A stretch of 64,000 nt of DNA from Acanthosoma haemorrhoidale (GCA_930367205.1 OV884013.1:87483333-87547332); one strand, 5' to 3'; counted from the stretch's first letter, positions 37,001 through 47,269 are shown. The notes: generated by a model from the sequence alone, not told the origin. Made by a program: numbers and translations.

Positions 37001-40000
37001 ACACCTTCTGTTTTCCAAGCCTAAATAAAAACAGACATTAAAACAAAAAGGAAAAAATTATTTCCAGTTTACCAGGGGGTTCATCCTGATCTGAAACGTG
37101 AATGTAGAGATTAGGATAAAATAAAAAAGGGTAGTAAAATTATGGGTAACATTGTGTCCCTTTTGTCTGCATCTGCTTACAATATTTGTGAGAGTTTACC
37201 CAAAGAGAATTCATATTGGGAAGGTCGTACCCCCCCCCCCCCTGCAAGGTAGCTCAGATGGTAGAGCCCCGACTAGTTGTTGGGGAGATCCCAGATTTAA
37301 ATACTGACCCTGCCAGTATATTTTTTCTTTGAATAATAATTATTAATAATAATGGGGTCCATAAGACAACCGCATGGACCATATTTTTTGTTTGTAGATT
37401 TCATGTAATTTATGAATTTATTTATATCACTATTTTATGTATATATATATAAAATTTAGAGTTGTTGACTATTTGATTAAATAAATTCAGTATTGCCAAA
37501 AATATACAATTTATACTACATGCTTTTATATTGGTACATGTTCATAATAACAAGTATGTAGGGGAAATACTTACTACTAACTGGACAGAAAACAAGACAA
37601 TACTGAAGTAATCCTTATCAGATAGGTCAGACAAGATCTTCTTCATGGCTTGTTTCAGCTGTTCTATTTTGGTTCCATACATTGAACCACTTACATCTAA
37701 CACAAAAATGACATGCTTGTTCAGAACAGGTAGATCATCATTTTTTAGGATGTGCACGAAATATCCATCTTGATCAACCTAAAACAGCCCAAGGATCAAG
37801 GATGTGACATAGTGATTTGTTTAAATATAATGTATTTATAATTACCAAAATTTGTTGAGATCTATTAGAAGCATCAACATCGTATTTAACAACCATTTTC
37901 CCATTTAAGCCTTCCCCATTAAGTTCTTTTTGTTCTTTTTCTGTGGGACACCACTGTACTCGCACTTTATTTGGTGAGATTATTTCTTTTTTAGCATTTG
38001 GATTTTCTGTAAGTGAGCAATAACTTAACCAATAAAATAATTTATACCAATATCGACTTGTAAGTATAATAATATTTATTTTCTGACAGATAGACTAAGC
38101 ATAGGATCAACATATATTTTGTCAGTTTTAATACAGTAATGACTTTTATACCAAATATTTTTTATAAATGGAAAATTCAAATTGAATTTTTAGTCCTAGT
38201 TGGTTAAAAAAATAATAAATTATCAAATTGAAATGGCTGATAATTTTGGTTCTATCACAATATTTATTTTTGCAATTAGAATGAAGCAATATATGTTTCA
38301 TTATAAACTTATTACACTACAACACATTGTAGGGACATTTATAAAAATGTTAATTTTAATCATAAATATTAATTTGAGGCCAAGATTAAGGCAGATTTTT
38401 ATGTTTGTGTTAGAAAAGGAATAAGTTTCGCAGTTAACAATCTGACATATTAACATGTTGGCATTGAAGAACAGGGTCCATCCAATTCACCATGTGAGGT
38501 AGAAGGGACCATATTACAGATTTGATTGAGCAGATGTTCAGTACTTTTCATGTTGTGATCTGGCCAGCCCACAATGATTTTTTTATGGTCAGTCCTTTAG
38601 TAGTTTACAGCAAAAATAATTATGAAAAAAAATTGGTATCGGTAGAAAAGATATTTTTATATTATTTATTGCTGGTTATACTAATTTTATTAGTTTCAAA
38701 AAGTCTTTAAATCTTCATATTTAGTTTTAAGAGTTTGAAGAATTTTTTTGAAAAACCTTGAAAACTAGAATAATAATTAAAGTCAAAAATATTTAAATGA
38801 GAATAAAATATTTAGGATTTGTTATTAATAATTTGTATTTATACAACTCTTTAAAACAGTTTTTATGTTTATTACATTTTATTGCTTAGATGAAATATTA
38901 AAATTCAGTATATTATGACAGCCTTCAATTATAATGAACTTCAGTTCAAAAATTATCTTTTATAAGCTGATAAGTTGCTTTGATCTTAAAACTCAATTTA
39001 TTATGTTTTATATATACACAGTGTCAGTTTGCCCCACTAGGGGAGGTCTTTTCGACCTAGCCAGTGCCAGCAGGTGTCAGAAAGAGATAAACCTGTGACC
39101 TTTGTTGGAAGCCCCATTGGCCGGCAGCTTAATTTGTCTATGTTTATTGATCTGACACCATGACCATGAGTTCACACTTGGTATCCTGAGGGTAGGAAAA
39201 AAAAGGGATCCCATACCCCCAAGGCGGGTGTGTGTTCTGGAAAGAGGGAGACTGAACCGCTGGGGAGACACTGCTAAGTATATTTCGTCCCCAGAAGTTG
39301 TCGTCTGCATGCTAGATGGGGTCACTTCCAAGGATAAGCTAGTGGGCAGAAGCTAGGAAACTGCACTGGGAGAGGTGTGAAGGCTGATAACAACGAAACT
39401 ACTTATAAATCTAGCTGGTTAGGAATAGAGGTTCAGAGATAATTAAATAAGAAAGCCTTGGTTCGAGTATAGCAAGTGCCAGTGCAATTAGATAGAGCAG
39501 TGTTCACTTCAAGTGTCTGATTCCAATTGGAAAAAAACCCTCAGAATTCTTACCTTTTATAGGTATTTTCCCGCACAGCAAATGAGAGGCTGGCTTATTC
39601 TGACCAATAAGGGTCAACTACGCCAGTCCCATCTCTCTATTCTGACATATTTTATTGATATAAAAATAAGGAAAAGTAGGCAGGTAATTTCCAGTCCATG
39701 AAGCGGGTAAGTTCTATTTGTCTGTGGTGAAGTTGCCACAACACACAGTATGTTGTAAGTTAACTACAACTAATTATTTATATGTTTGTGTTATAAACAC
39801 TTACCAGTTTCAAATTGATTCACTTCATTTGACATTACAAACTGTGGCACATGGACATTTTTAATATTTAAGAGATCTTCAATGTTAACTGCAATACAAA
39901 GACTGGGAACAATCTGAAATAACAATAATATTATAATTATTTTTTTAAATATTTATGTTTTATGACATTTTCCCTGAAGATATTTACCACTCACCTCATT

Positions 40001-43000
40001 TGTTTGGAATGTGAGTTGGTTAATTATATGCTCACCTATTTTGTGCAAGTCAAAATTGGGTTTTTAAAAATCCATTATGCTGTTTTTTTTTTATATTTAT
40101 ATTATTACTATATTTTTTTAGATGGTTTAACACCCTTATATACGCAAATTCAACACACTATTTTAGTATATTGTGATGTCCTGATTAATAGTATTTATTA
40201 TGTCTTGAGACTTTAGTGATATTAAATACAAAACATCATTAATTGTCAATAAAATCGTTTTCATAACTGTATTGAAACCCATAATTGTATGATGCATTAG
40301 ACTAGACTTTTTCTTCTGTTTGGCACCATTAAACCATTAAACCAGTTATCTGAAGTTTTCCTTCTTTTTATAACATATATAGCAATGGAACATAATGTTA
40401 ATGCATAATGGTTGGAGTGTAGGTTAAGGTTATGATTCTCATCTGTTTGAACAGATTTTATTTTGATACAGACCTACAAGAGATAAATCTAGCAATCCCG
40501 CTGTGGCTAAAAAAGGTGTTAATTTCCTTACTCGCATTTACTGCCTTATATTGGAGTTCATATCACCTATACATTGAACCCAAATAAACCTTCGCCAACG
40601 AATCAAAGCCAATAATTAGGGATGATATAAGCTATAGTTTTGGTCACCTGGTTTAGATTGATGGTAACTTTATTTTCATATGTTTTATTCTTTCTTGATA
40701 ACAGCTCTTCATATGTGAGATTGAAATTCACTTTTTCTTCAGCCTCTACATTTACAGATACGGTAAAGTCTTTGGAATTGCGGGAGCTGAAATTATAATT
40801 AAATATGTGTTAAAAAGATAATTTGGTCCACACTTTCATATTTCTTAAGTCTATTCCTTGTGATGCCACATAGTTTGTTTTTTTCTTTCCTTTGGCTTTT
40901 TTTTTTCCAGAGCTGTCCATTTTCACCCCTAAATATTAACCACAATTGCGAGGGACTTCTTTGGCAGATGTCTCTTAAGAAGTCCTCTTCAGTGGTGGAC
41001 GAAAATTAAGGGAAAAGAATGAACACTCCTGGAGAAAGGGCAGAAGGAAACAAAAAATCCTTAATTTACTTTATAAAAAATATATATATATATTAAAAAT
41101 AAAATTCCCTACTTGGATTGAAAAATATGTCCAGCACTTTGACCAGCACTAACAGCAGCGTCAAAGTCCTTTTTGGCTTCTTCTTTTTCCTTTATATATG
41201 CCTCAAAGTTTTCTTCTTTTATTGTCCTACCAAAAGATATATTCTTATTTTTATTTTATAAAACTGATCCTATAACTAAAACTGTTCTATTAAATTGATA
41301 AATAGACAATAAACATAACTAAAGATGTCTAATAAAATTCACAGAATTGACAGTCAACTGTAAAACTTAAATAAAGAAATATATATAAAAATTACTAGCT
41401 GATATTATTTTCAGTAGAGATTTTATTTCTTTATCTCTTAGATTCAGTTAAATGATATGCATTTGATATCATAGATTATGTATCGTCGTTCAAAATTTAG
41501 TTAGAGTGGTTCAAGATCTCTGAGTGAACTCTCCTCACTTATAATTACACCACTTAAATCAGAGATATGTTTCCAAATTATAGGAGATGCTAGGTACCCT
41601 ATTATCACCGGAATTGTGTTCTTGAATACAAAATAAGGAACAAGTACATATCAAGTTCATAGTTTTCCCCTTTGTGTTTAGGTTTATTCAACTTGAGGAT
41701 TGTCAATGTATTTTAGAAGATGAAGATGATGGAGTCATCTTTATTACTTAAGTTGGGATTTTGTTTGTTCGAGTCAATGTAATCATAACAAAGGGGATCT
41801 TATAGAGTAAAAAACATGTTTTACAAAAAATCATAAAGGCTGATTTATGTTATTGAAGTAAAATGGAGCATTTTTGTTATAAGAATTGATGTATGCATCT
41901 GGCAGTTGTAACATCTCTGAAATCTGTGACAAAAAGTCTGATTTTTTTTTCTTCTTTCCTGTATTCATGTTGTTTTGTTTTTGCAATAAATAAGACTCTA
42001 CAGAAAAAAAAAAATATATATATATAATCTGAACATGGGATTATTTTTATAAAATAATTCAATAGAATTTCACTGCTATTTTCAATTGTTACTTTGTTTA
42101 CCTTTATTTTATTGGCGTAGTGACATTTAAGCAACAGCTATTGAGCAAAAGAAAAATTATGAATTTTTTAAAGTTAATTTTTCATCAGTGCCTGTTTATC
42201 TATCTGTAAGTATTTATGTTCTAAGACTATCATCATAAAAAAAATTCAATAGATCTAAAATTTTAAAGGTATATTGCACAACATCTCAAAAGATTTGTTT
42301 GAATGCATTAATGGCAGTATGACAGGAAAATTCGAAAAAAAGTTGGTACCGTTTAACTCAATTTTAAGATTTCTCAAGTCTGAGCTCAGAAACTATTTAA
42401 GATATAAAATTTTAATTGTTAAGGTCACATTACGACAGTAAAGTTTAAATAAAAACTACTAAAATATACTCCAAATAATAAAGTTTTATTGTGTTACAAT
42501 ACATTGCAAACTAGTTGTAATGAAATTTTTTATGTCAAGTTTTTTGTTGAAAAGGTGTTATTCAGAGACCGAGTTGTTTTAAAAAATGTACTGAAGTAAT
42601 TTTGATCAAAAATACCCCATTGTTTTTTTATGATCATTCTATTACTTTTTATGCATTTTCTGTCCTTTATGCCTTTAAATCCTAGGAGTATATAAATATA
42701 AATAAGAATTAATTAATTCAAATGGAATAATTTATTGGTTATTTATACTATTTCAGGAAACTTATGAACCAATTACATTAATAGTACAGATTGTAGAATC
42801 ATACTATTAAATATTATGATAATTATAAGTAAATCGCCATAGTAGCTTCCAAAATGTGGCCTACTTCAAAGACAGACTTAATTAAAGAACCTAATTCAAA
42901 TGTAATAAATCATATTACATCTAATATTAAAATTTTTAAGATGTACTAAGTAAAGTGTTTTTACTCAGATAATTTTTTTTCTCCCTAATATCCCTTAGTT

Positions 43001-45220
43001 ACAAATTTATATATGTACAAAATATAGATTAAAAAACAAAAGAATCTATTTACAATTAATAAATGTTTTTTTTTTCTTTCATAGCCCCTTTAAATTTACA
43101 GATAATTATAGATCCTCAGGCAAATCTATTAACAAATTATTTTTGTATTTCCTGAAGCATTGCATAGCAAAATTATATAATGAATAAACAAGTATAATGA
43201 TATACATTCTACGTGACTGGACTAAACTGACTAATGAAGGTGATGGGGCTCACCTTTCTGATCAAAGTTAAAACTAACTTATATACTAATTCTTAACCTA
43301 ATTTTTCCCCGACAGTCTGTTGCCATTGATGCGGGAGGGGTGGTGGGGTCGTAGTGTTAAACACTGGGTTGGTTAGGTGCTGCAGCGAGTCAAAAAAACT
43401 TGATGTGTCTCCGGTGGATGAACTCACCCACCGATGGCACACCAAGCAATGGGTGCAGGTCAGCGTTCTTCAACCTCTTGAAAGAGGTATGTTGGACTAC
43501 TTTTTGCATGATTCCATTCTGGAAGTGTTGGAGACATTTGGCTGTATTGTCAGTCAAGTGGGTAAATAGCGGGGCACCGTACAGCAGAGCTGGCCGGAGG
43601 ACACATTTATATATTATCAATTTGAGACGAAGCGACAGGTTAGGTGAAGTTAGCAAGTGCGATAGCCGGTAAGACCTTTTTTGTACTTTTTCTATTTTAT
43701 TACTAAAATGAGTAGAGAAATGGAGATGCCTATCCATTTTTATACCTGAATAGTGCATTGAAAAAGCTGGTGAGCTCTCTTGCCCTCCCACGCTATACGA
43801 TTTTGGCAAGGATTTTGTCCCCTTTTGGAGGGAGCAGATTATGCAGTCGGTCTTCCCGGCGTTTACGCTAATGTTTAACATGCCCAGTCTGTCACTGATA
43901 ACGTTACAAACTGACTCGGCGTATGTAAGAGCTCTTTGTGCACTCATGCTGCTGCTGTAAACCGCAATGTCGTCGGCAAAAGCGATTACAGTAGCTTTCT
44001 GATAGTTTGTCCCAACAATTTCAGATGTGCACATTCTGAATGAAAAGAACCGGAGACAGAACCGCACCTTGAGGAACTCCACAAGTCAGAGGGAATGGGT
44101 TAGAGAGACAATCACCCACCCGTACCCTCACCGATATGTTCTTCATGAAACCAACATGGTATATAGCTGTTCTGGGCATTCCCAGTCACAAAGCTGTTGG
44201 CACAGCATCCCGTAGGACACTGAGTCGAAAGCCTGCGTGCAGTCCAACGAGATCATAGCAGTTGCTGTATTATTGTTCATACCGAGGGTGGCTTCCGTTT
44301 GTACCTTCACAAGCGGATGTTCTGTACTCAGATGAGCCTGAAAACCTGTCTCCTCGTACGGAATGATAGCATTTCCCGAACAGAACTCCTTCAGGTAGTT
44401 CAGTATTATCTTTTCGAGAATCTTCCCCATGTGAGGGAGAAGACTGATCGGGCAATAGTGGGCTGGGTGGTCGCCTCTCTTTTTGGGCTTGCGCAGCGGG
44501 AACAAGTTAGCTTGTTTCCACACTGTCGGGAAGTATCGCAACCTGATACATGAATTGTACAGGTTAACGAGTTATCCCTCTCGCAATACCGTTTGCACCC
44601 TGTCGCTCCCTGGTGCTCGGTATTAATAAATGTTCATTATACCACATAATATGATTGTAATTATACCACATCATTCGCTGGGAGTAAATCTGTATCCCTA
44701 TAGTAGTGAATACAAAAATAAATTTTATTTATTTAAAAACAGATTAACAGATATTATAGATATAAAAACTAAATCAATATACTTACATCACAAAACCTGT
44801 AATAAAGGCTTCTTCTGGTAATATAACATTGAAATGAACTTGTTGAGAAACATTTGCAGGATTTAAAACACGGCTTGTCACCAAAGTTTTTGCATATGTG
44901 TATTTTATGTCAGTCTCGATGTTAAGTGATTTTATAATTGGTGCTGGAACCTACTCAAAAAAAAAAAAATCATAAATCAGTAAGTGGCTATTATTAACAA
45001 CTGGATCTGTGAGGATTTTAGGATACATTGTTAGACATATAGTAGTAAAAAATTAAAAGATTTTTCTAAAATATTAATAAAAATGTGGAAGTATATTCTT
45101 AGAATAGTTAAAAAAAATTGAATTCTATGAACAAAATGATCATGTACTCACATCAGCTAGGACCGAAATAAATATGCAGGTGCTTATTAGAAGGTTTGTT
45201 ATAACTGCTGTGGAGGCCAT
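12515..45220 (-). CDS. Secreted ITIH-like protein: signal peptide, VIT, vWA, microexon linker, C-terminal CLIP-like module
   Basis: Seen: 25 coding exons on the minus strand, all GT-AG with consistent phase, 2487 nt, 828 residues. Exons 5' to 3': 45220-45152, 44950-44787, 41226-41113, 40786-40648, 39913-39805, 38006-37846, 37778-37575, 37020-36861, 34254-34071, 33658-33466, 30662-30476, 30374-30265, 30188-30110, 29348-29328, 29142-29122, 25972-25937, 21231-21196, 16195-16172, 15873-15850, 15279-15256, 14038-13943, 13806-13792, 13038-12875, 12749-12625, 12542-12515. The ATG directly follows an acceptor AG, so an untranslated 5' exon lies further right and was not found. Known: ITIH heavy chains are secreted VIT plus vWA proteins that bind the extracellular matrix. 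Inference: an insect heavy-chain-like protein. The C-terminal ITI_HC_C domain of vertebrate chains is absent, and a six-Cys CLIP-like end takes its place. The exon chain is secure through residue 624. Linker inclusion in one transcript is inferred. Confidence 0.85.
13225..13510 (+). pseudogene. Decayed copy of the LINE 3' end seen at 11840-12190
   Basis: The stretch with CTCTTCATCAACAACCATCT and the tail with a GAAGTGGTTTTGGCTAATGAG-like end line up with the corresponding places in the 11840-12190 copy, with many changes. No open frame remains. It lies in the ITIH intron between exons 13792-13806 and 12875-13038. Confidence 0.45.
14850..14915 (+). repeat. tRNA-derived SINE-like head
   Basis: CACGGTTCAGTGGTAAAAGTG resembles a tRNA D-arm/box A. 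About 40 bp downstream, TCTGGGATTGAACC resembles the T-arm/box B. The acceptor stem is not closed, so this is not called a tRNA gene. A poly(A) run directly precedes it. Confidence 0.35.
15614..16250 (-). repeat. Tandem duplication (about 315 bp unit) carrying two 24-nt ITIH exons
   Basis: Unit 1 (about 15614-15927) and unit 2 (about 15928-16250) are alike along their whole length. Shared landmarks: TTTTTTAATTAGAA, CTCAATACTTGGATGAAAAA, TTTTTCACATTTGATAGTT, GTAGCGAAGATATTAAAAAA. Each unit includes one 24-nt exon with the same splice flanks (acceptor CTGTTTTTCAGC, donor GGTAAATTTA). Exon 15279-15256 has the same acceptor flank and looks like an older third member. This shows how the linker was lengthened. 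Confidence 0.85.
16251..17935. other. ITIH intron sequence, AT-rich, no gene
   Basis: There is a poly(G) run near 16358-16372. It is followed by a somewhat GC-richer patch (about 16380-16520) of unknown origin that could be an LTR or repeat scrap. The rest is AT-rich with no exon that fits the phase-1 pattern. Confidence 0.5.
17940..18088. repeat. Short inverted-repeat element (MITE-like)
   Basis: The ends ACTCCTCGGTCTTTCCA and, inverted, ACTCCTCGGTCTCTCCA face each other about 145 bp apart. The inner arms (AATAAAAATGTTTT... / ...ACAATAAAAATTGTT) are partly complementary. An inner small palindrome, GACAGCTATAAGCTGTC, is present. Non-coding, in an ITIH intron. Confidence 0.65.
18089..21190. 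other. ITIH intron sequence, no gene recognised
   Basis: AT-rich sequence with small frames that lack motifs (18255-18464, 19244-19459). I searched for further phase-1 cassette exons with a branch/polypyrimidine acceptor and found none convincing. An 11-nt candidate near 18906 is not a multiple of three. Confidence 0.5.
21969..22215. repeat. Long palindromic foldback element, about 250 bp
   Basis: Terminal GAGCTATCCAACCACAGG occurs in opposite orientation at both ends. The arms stay complementary inward, sharing CTTTTTAATGTTAT, CAACATGTTTCGGG and CCTTTTCAAGT. The loop is short. Typical of a MITE. The small frames across it are artefacts of the palindrome. Confidence 0.8.
23008..23222. repeat. 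Palindromic element, about 215 bp
   Basis: The left arm (about 23008-23095) and right arm (about 23125-23222) are inverted copies. Shared landmarks are TCAGAAAATTTT(T)CTTTAGTATCA, AAGGTCTT/AGGTCTT and GTTAACTACTTTTAGTTTGTAC (left arm diverged). Different family from the 21969 palindrome. Confidence 0.7.
24225..24610. repeat. GC-richer patch of unknown repeat origin
   Basis: This 385-bp patch is clearly richer in G+C than the intron around it and holds a 128-codon minus-strand frame (24605-24219). The frame has no motif I recognise and a low-complexity Ser/Pro/Leu composition. Most likely a fragment of a mobile element. I cannot assign the family. Confidence 0.35.
24640..24960. repeat. Dispersed repeat, copy 1 (partner at 35560-35830)
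   Basis: Shares AGCCAATTATGTTA, ATGCACTAG..., ACCCTGAGAT and a TATC..TAAGAAAGTAAA-like stretch, in the same order, with 35560-35830. Both are AT-rich, non-coding and within ITIH introns. Confidence 0.55.
25973..29108. other. ITIH intron, AT-rich, no gene recognised
   Basis: Mostly AT-rich sequence. Small frames such as 28439-28660 carry no motif. No further cassette exon with matching phase was found. Confidence 0.5.
29109..29490 (-). repeat. Tandem duplication (about 200 bp unit) carrying two 21-nt ITIH exons
   Basis: Unit 1 (29109-29314) and unit 2 (29315-29490) share TTTTTTACTTACCAA, CTTGAGG.CGGGAACCTGAAA, CATAATTAAACATTT, AGTTATGTTTTAAG, TTATCAACAGAAATA and TATTGTCTTGTGGTGTTAAG. Each holds one 21-nt exon that differs only slightly from the other (GSRPQGI versus GSRPQGF). 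The duplication boundary lies in the introns, so a whole exon with both splice sites was copied. Confidence 0.9.
29500..30020. other. Intron sequence, slightly GC-richer, unidentified
   Basis: Between the duplicated 21-nt exons and exon 30110-30188. Composition suggests a decayed repeat (many CCT/CTCC runs), but I recognise no protein or terminal motif. Confidence 0.3.
30110..30662 (-). other. ITIH-like exons after the vWA domain (last conserved heavy-chain segment)
   Basis: Exons 30662-30476, 30374-30265 and 30188-30110. Recognised stretches: YAGSEMRIHGKV, LLEKMWAYKTIKTLLDQ, KAKDLALKYKFVTPLTSLVV. The last is the hallmark C-terminal end of the heavy-chain core (ERLWAYLTIEQLL... ALDLSLKYHFVTPLTSMVV). 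The donor of 30110 is read as GTTAGT to keep phase 1. A stronger GTAAGT four bases further along would break the frame of all downstream linker exons. Confidence 0.85.
30845..31010. repeat. Tandem repeat, three units of about 58 bp
   Basis: Three imperfect units are aligned by C(C/T)GTCAATTG.TTTTCAACAA, then CCCGAAAA, then TATATCAT-type stretches starting near 30852, 30910 and 30968. The third unit is the most diverged. In the ITIH intron 5' of exon 30662-30476. Confidence 0.7.
31448..32235 (+). mobile_element. Deleted DD41D-like mariner element, copy 2 (5'-truncated)
   Basis: This is the same family as 1029-1942, in the opposite orientation. It starts abruptly at AGGGCTAGTAAAAATGGA, where copy 1 continues with its 5' untranslated part and inverted terminus. 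The 3' inverted terminus (CTGGGACACCCTTTA) is intact at about 32220-32235. It carries the helix-turn-helix frame (31461-31620, then frameshifted) and the C-terminal piece 31753-32130 (QQDGAACHTAHE, DLTPLDFFLGGYLK). The internal junction (about 31733-31757) is the same as in copy 1. It sits in an ITIH intron, antisense to the gene. Confidence 0.85.
35560..35830. repeat. Dispersed repeat, copy 2 (partner at 24640-24960)
   Basis: Matches the 24640-24960 copy in order and orientation. Upstream (about 35330-35515) is a GC-richer patch with an unrecognised minus-strand frame, as is the case upstream of copy 1 (24225-24610). The two patches may be parts of one element. Confidence 0.5.
37240..37330 (+). 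repeat. tRNA-derived SINE-like sequence
   Basis: AGGTAGCTCAGATGGTAGAGC is a very good D-arm/box A match. GATCCCAGATTTAAATAC follows at T-arm distance. It lies directly downstream of a poly(C) run (about 37230-37242). The anticodon and acceptor stems do not pair convincingly, so this is a SINE head and not a functional tRNA. Confidence 0.5.
39040..39500. repeat. GC-richer repeat-like patch in ITIH intron
   Basis: A sharp rise in G+C within AT-rich intron. The minus-strand frame 39331-39077 has no motif I know. Most likely a mobile-element fragment. Family not assigned. Confidence 0.35.
42975..43329 (-). repeat. Likely 3' untranslated tail of the adjacent LINE
   Basis: Directly 3' of the minus-strand RT fragment. 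Its sequence recurs at 51190-51560 (shared CCCTTTAAATTTACAGATAA, TAGATCCTCAGG, TTATTTTTGTATTTCCTG and GTGATGGGGCTCA). A dispersed stretch next to an RT remnant is best read as that element's 3' tail. Confidence 0.5.
43330..44615 (-). pseudogene. 5'-truncated, frameshifted non-LTR retrotransposon (RT fragment)
   Basis: Seen on the minus strand: 44541-44143 holds RT motifs (NLFPLRKPKKRGDHPAHY, CPISLLPHMGKILEKII, TAMISLDCTQAFDSVSYGML). After a frame change comes PLTCGVPQGAVLSPVLF (about 44090), then 44010-43390 with the catalytic VIAFADDIAVYSS and the downstream ...RLKLIIYKCVLRPALLYGAP. The order matches a Jockey-type RT. It lies in the ITIH intron between VIT exons 44787-44950 and 41113-41226, in the same orientation as the gene. 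Related to, but clearly different from, the LINE at 60300-64000. Confidence 0.85.
45152..45220 (-). other. ITIH-like exon: start codon and signal peptide
   Basis: The exon encodes 23 residues: MASTAVITN, a hydrophobic core LLISTCIFISVL, then AD. This is a typical cleavable signal peptide, placing the product in the secretory route. The ATG is preceded by a pyrimidine-rich acceptor ending in CAG, and the donor is GTGAGT. It sits as the first coding exon of the gene, upstream of the VIT exons. Confidence 0.85.
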
Positions 45221-46935
45221 CTGAAATATTAAAATTGTCTTAGGTTATTAAATAAGTGTTATTTGAATTTATTAACACATATTATCATAAACTAATGATA
45301 CTTAAGTAAACTATAATGAACTTAAACTGATGACTACAAACAAATGAGCTTATTTAACTCCTTGAAAATATTAATCATCAGAAGTTAGGAATGCGATGTT
45401 AATAACAGTTTTAATGAAATTTTGGTATTGTAGTATGAAAAAGTAAAGTAAAAATTACACATTGTTAACAAAGATATTGATATCTTTGATTTTTTACCCT
45501 ACAAGAAGTATTGATACTACTAGCTAATTAATTAGTTAATGCAATTAATCATGTTTTTATGAAGATGAATATATTTTTCACATTTTACCTATATTAAATC
45601 CTTAAAATCCATGTTAACTTAAACAGGGGACACAAAGACCAGGATACAAGACCCTGGATGGGGTTTGAACATTGGGGCAGAAACATAAGGTTTTTTGCTA
45701 AGAAAAACTTTTAAAACCCAGAAAAAAGTTGGTGGCTATGAAAATAGCATCGAAATCCTAAACATATTTAGGTAGATCTTAAACTAACTTATGTTGGTTA
45801 AAATTGATGTGGAATATTGATGGTATGAAAAAAAATTAAAGGTGAAAGAAATCGTGATTGATCGTGAAGAAACATTTGTTTTACTTTTGATGTATCTCAA
45901 GTCTGAGCATGGAAGCTGTACAGCCTTTGAAATTTTCCCTTCCCATGACTCACTAAAGAGAGCAGTGTTACAAAAATTCGAAAATATAGCTTAAATATAA
46001 AGTTTTTAGAGCCAATAGTAGCATTTACTCCGTTAGCTCATCAACCTCATTTTGATAGTATTGATTTGTGGGAATTTAATTTTTTTTTAAAAATGCTTAC
46101 ATCGATTGTTTAATATAGTTCAACAAATAAAAAATTATTTGTGGTTGAGGATAAGTAATTTCAGAATATGTAAAATGTTCTTTTGAAAAACTCTTTGTTT
46201 GATAACAAAAACAGAATCTGCCTTAGTTGGGCAATGAGATAATGATCTCATTCCTAAATATATACAATATTGCATTTACTCTCTTGTTCATACTGTATTT
46301 AAACTATAATCACATTTACAAAGCCCAAAAATCCACCACAAACACTTGCCCCCCCCCTCCCCTCAGCAAATGAGAAGGAAGGAGGGATTGGGGAGATCCC
46401 TTCCGCCGTTTCTGGACTGTGAGAGAACCCTATAGTTGCAGACGCTCCGGACATGAAGGGAGAATACTGACCAGTGCCAGGACTTCCAATAACGGCTTAA
46501 TTATAGAATGTATGCGTTTAGTATGTACTGTTAGGGGGAAATGAACTATAAAATTGTAAAAAAAGTAGCAAGATTACAGCTTAGAATTGGTAAAATTTGG
46601 TACTTCAGCGCCACTTACCAGGTACAGTGGGAAACTTGGTCATTAGTTGTCAATTGAATTTAAAGAAAGAGCCAAAATAAAAAGAACTCTTAAGTTAAGT
46701 AAGGATTTCTTAAGAAAGCCGGTTCCTACCGGCCGTTTATCAACCCTGAAGTAGGAAGTTCTTCACGTCTGTGATCGCTTTTATTTTTAACCTTGTTTGA
46801 ACGTCAAAAAAAACTTTAAGCGTCTAGTCAAAACTGGGGGCTCGTAATTGCAGGAAGTGATTGACATAGGAATGAATAAATAAGAATTTCTATTAAATTA
46901 TGAGTTCACAGGTAGACGTGAAAGTTGATTTGAGT
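45221..46935. other. Region 5' of the ITIH start codon, no gene recognised
   Basis: This must contain intron, because the ATG follows an acceptor at 45221-45222. An untranslated first exon and promoter lie somewhere to the right but cannot be fixed from sequence alone. A small GC-rich patch near 46340-46500 contains a C run. No coding motif. Confidence 0.5.
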
Positions 46936-46940
46936 GATTG

Positions 46941-47038
46941 TACACAGGTGATCTGAAAAGTTTCCGACCTCAACATGAAGATGATAATAAAATAAAAAAA
47001 AGCTTTGTTAGGTCGGAAACTTTTCAGACCACCCTTAT
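46941..47038. mobile_element. About 98-bp mariner-type MITE
   Basis: Near-perfect inverted ends: left GATCTGAAAAGTTTCCGACCT, right (inverted) GGTCTGAAAAGTTTCCGACCT. Both are flanked by TA. The interior is only about 45 AT-rich bases. Size, ends and TA border fit an extreme deletion derivative of a Tc1/mariner element. Confidence 0.75.
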
Positions 47039-47269
47039 ATCGGCTTAGGTTGATGAAAGAAAGTAGTTGGATTTTCATCGAATGTCTTGCTACTCATTAC
47101 TACTTCAGTTTCTAATATTAGATGGAAGTAAAGTGTGAATAGTAGTCCCCCAACATGTGTTATTTTTCTTACATAAATATATTCAAATGTCGTCCATAAA
47201 TTTAATTAGATGACAATATAGCACCTTCCTCTCATATGCCTAAACCTCTACTCAATAAGTAGATAAAGG

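Larger units (their letters stand above)
33466..38006 (-). other. ITIH-like exons encoding the von Willebrand factor A domain
   Basis: Five exons (38006-37846, 37778-37575, 37020-36861, 34254-34071, 33658-33466). The MIDAS metal site looks complete: DVSGS at residues 280-284, the Thr of GTNING at 375 and the Asp of LTDGEP at 411. After the vWA come LGLGFDADMIFLKKLS and FARRIYAESDAALQLNNFYE, which match the post-vWA segment of heavy chains. All key residues are present, so the fold should bind a divalent cation. Confidence 0.9.
39805..44950 (-). other. ITIH-like exons encoding the VIT domain
   Basis: Four exons (44950-44787, 41226-41113, 40786-40648, 39913-39805) give residues of about 24-198. 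Diagnostic VIT stretches: VSQQVHFNVILPEEAFITGF, EAYIKEKEEAKKDFDAAV, SAGQSAGHIF and VNFNLTYEELLSRK. These match the conserved heavy-chain pattern (F.V.LP..AFI..F...I, VKEKE.AKK.Y..AV..G..AG, F.LTYEELL.R). The 44787-41226 intron contains the LINE fragment. Confidence 0.88.

Noticed and set aside
37240..37330. Functional tRNA gene
   Set aside because: Box A and box B are present, but I could not form a consistent acceptor and anticodon stem.
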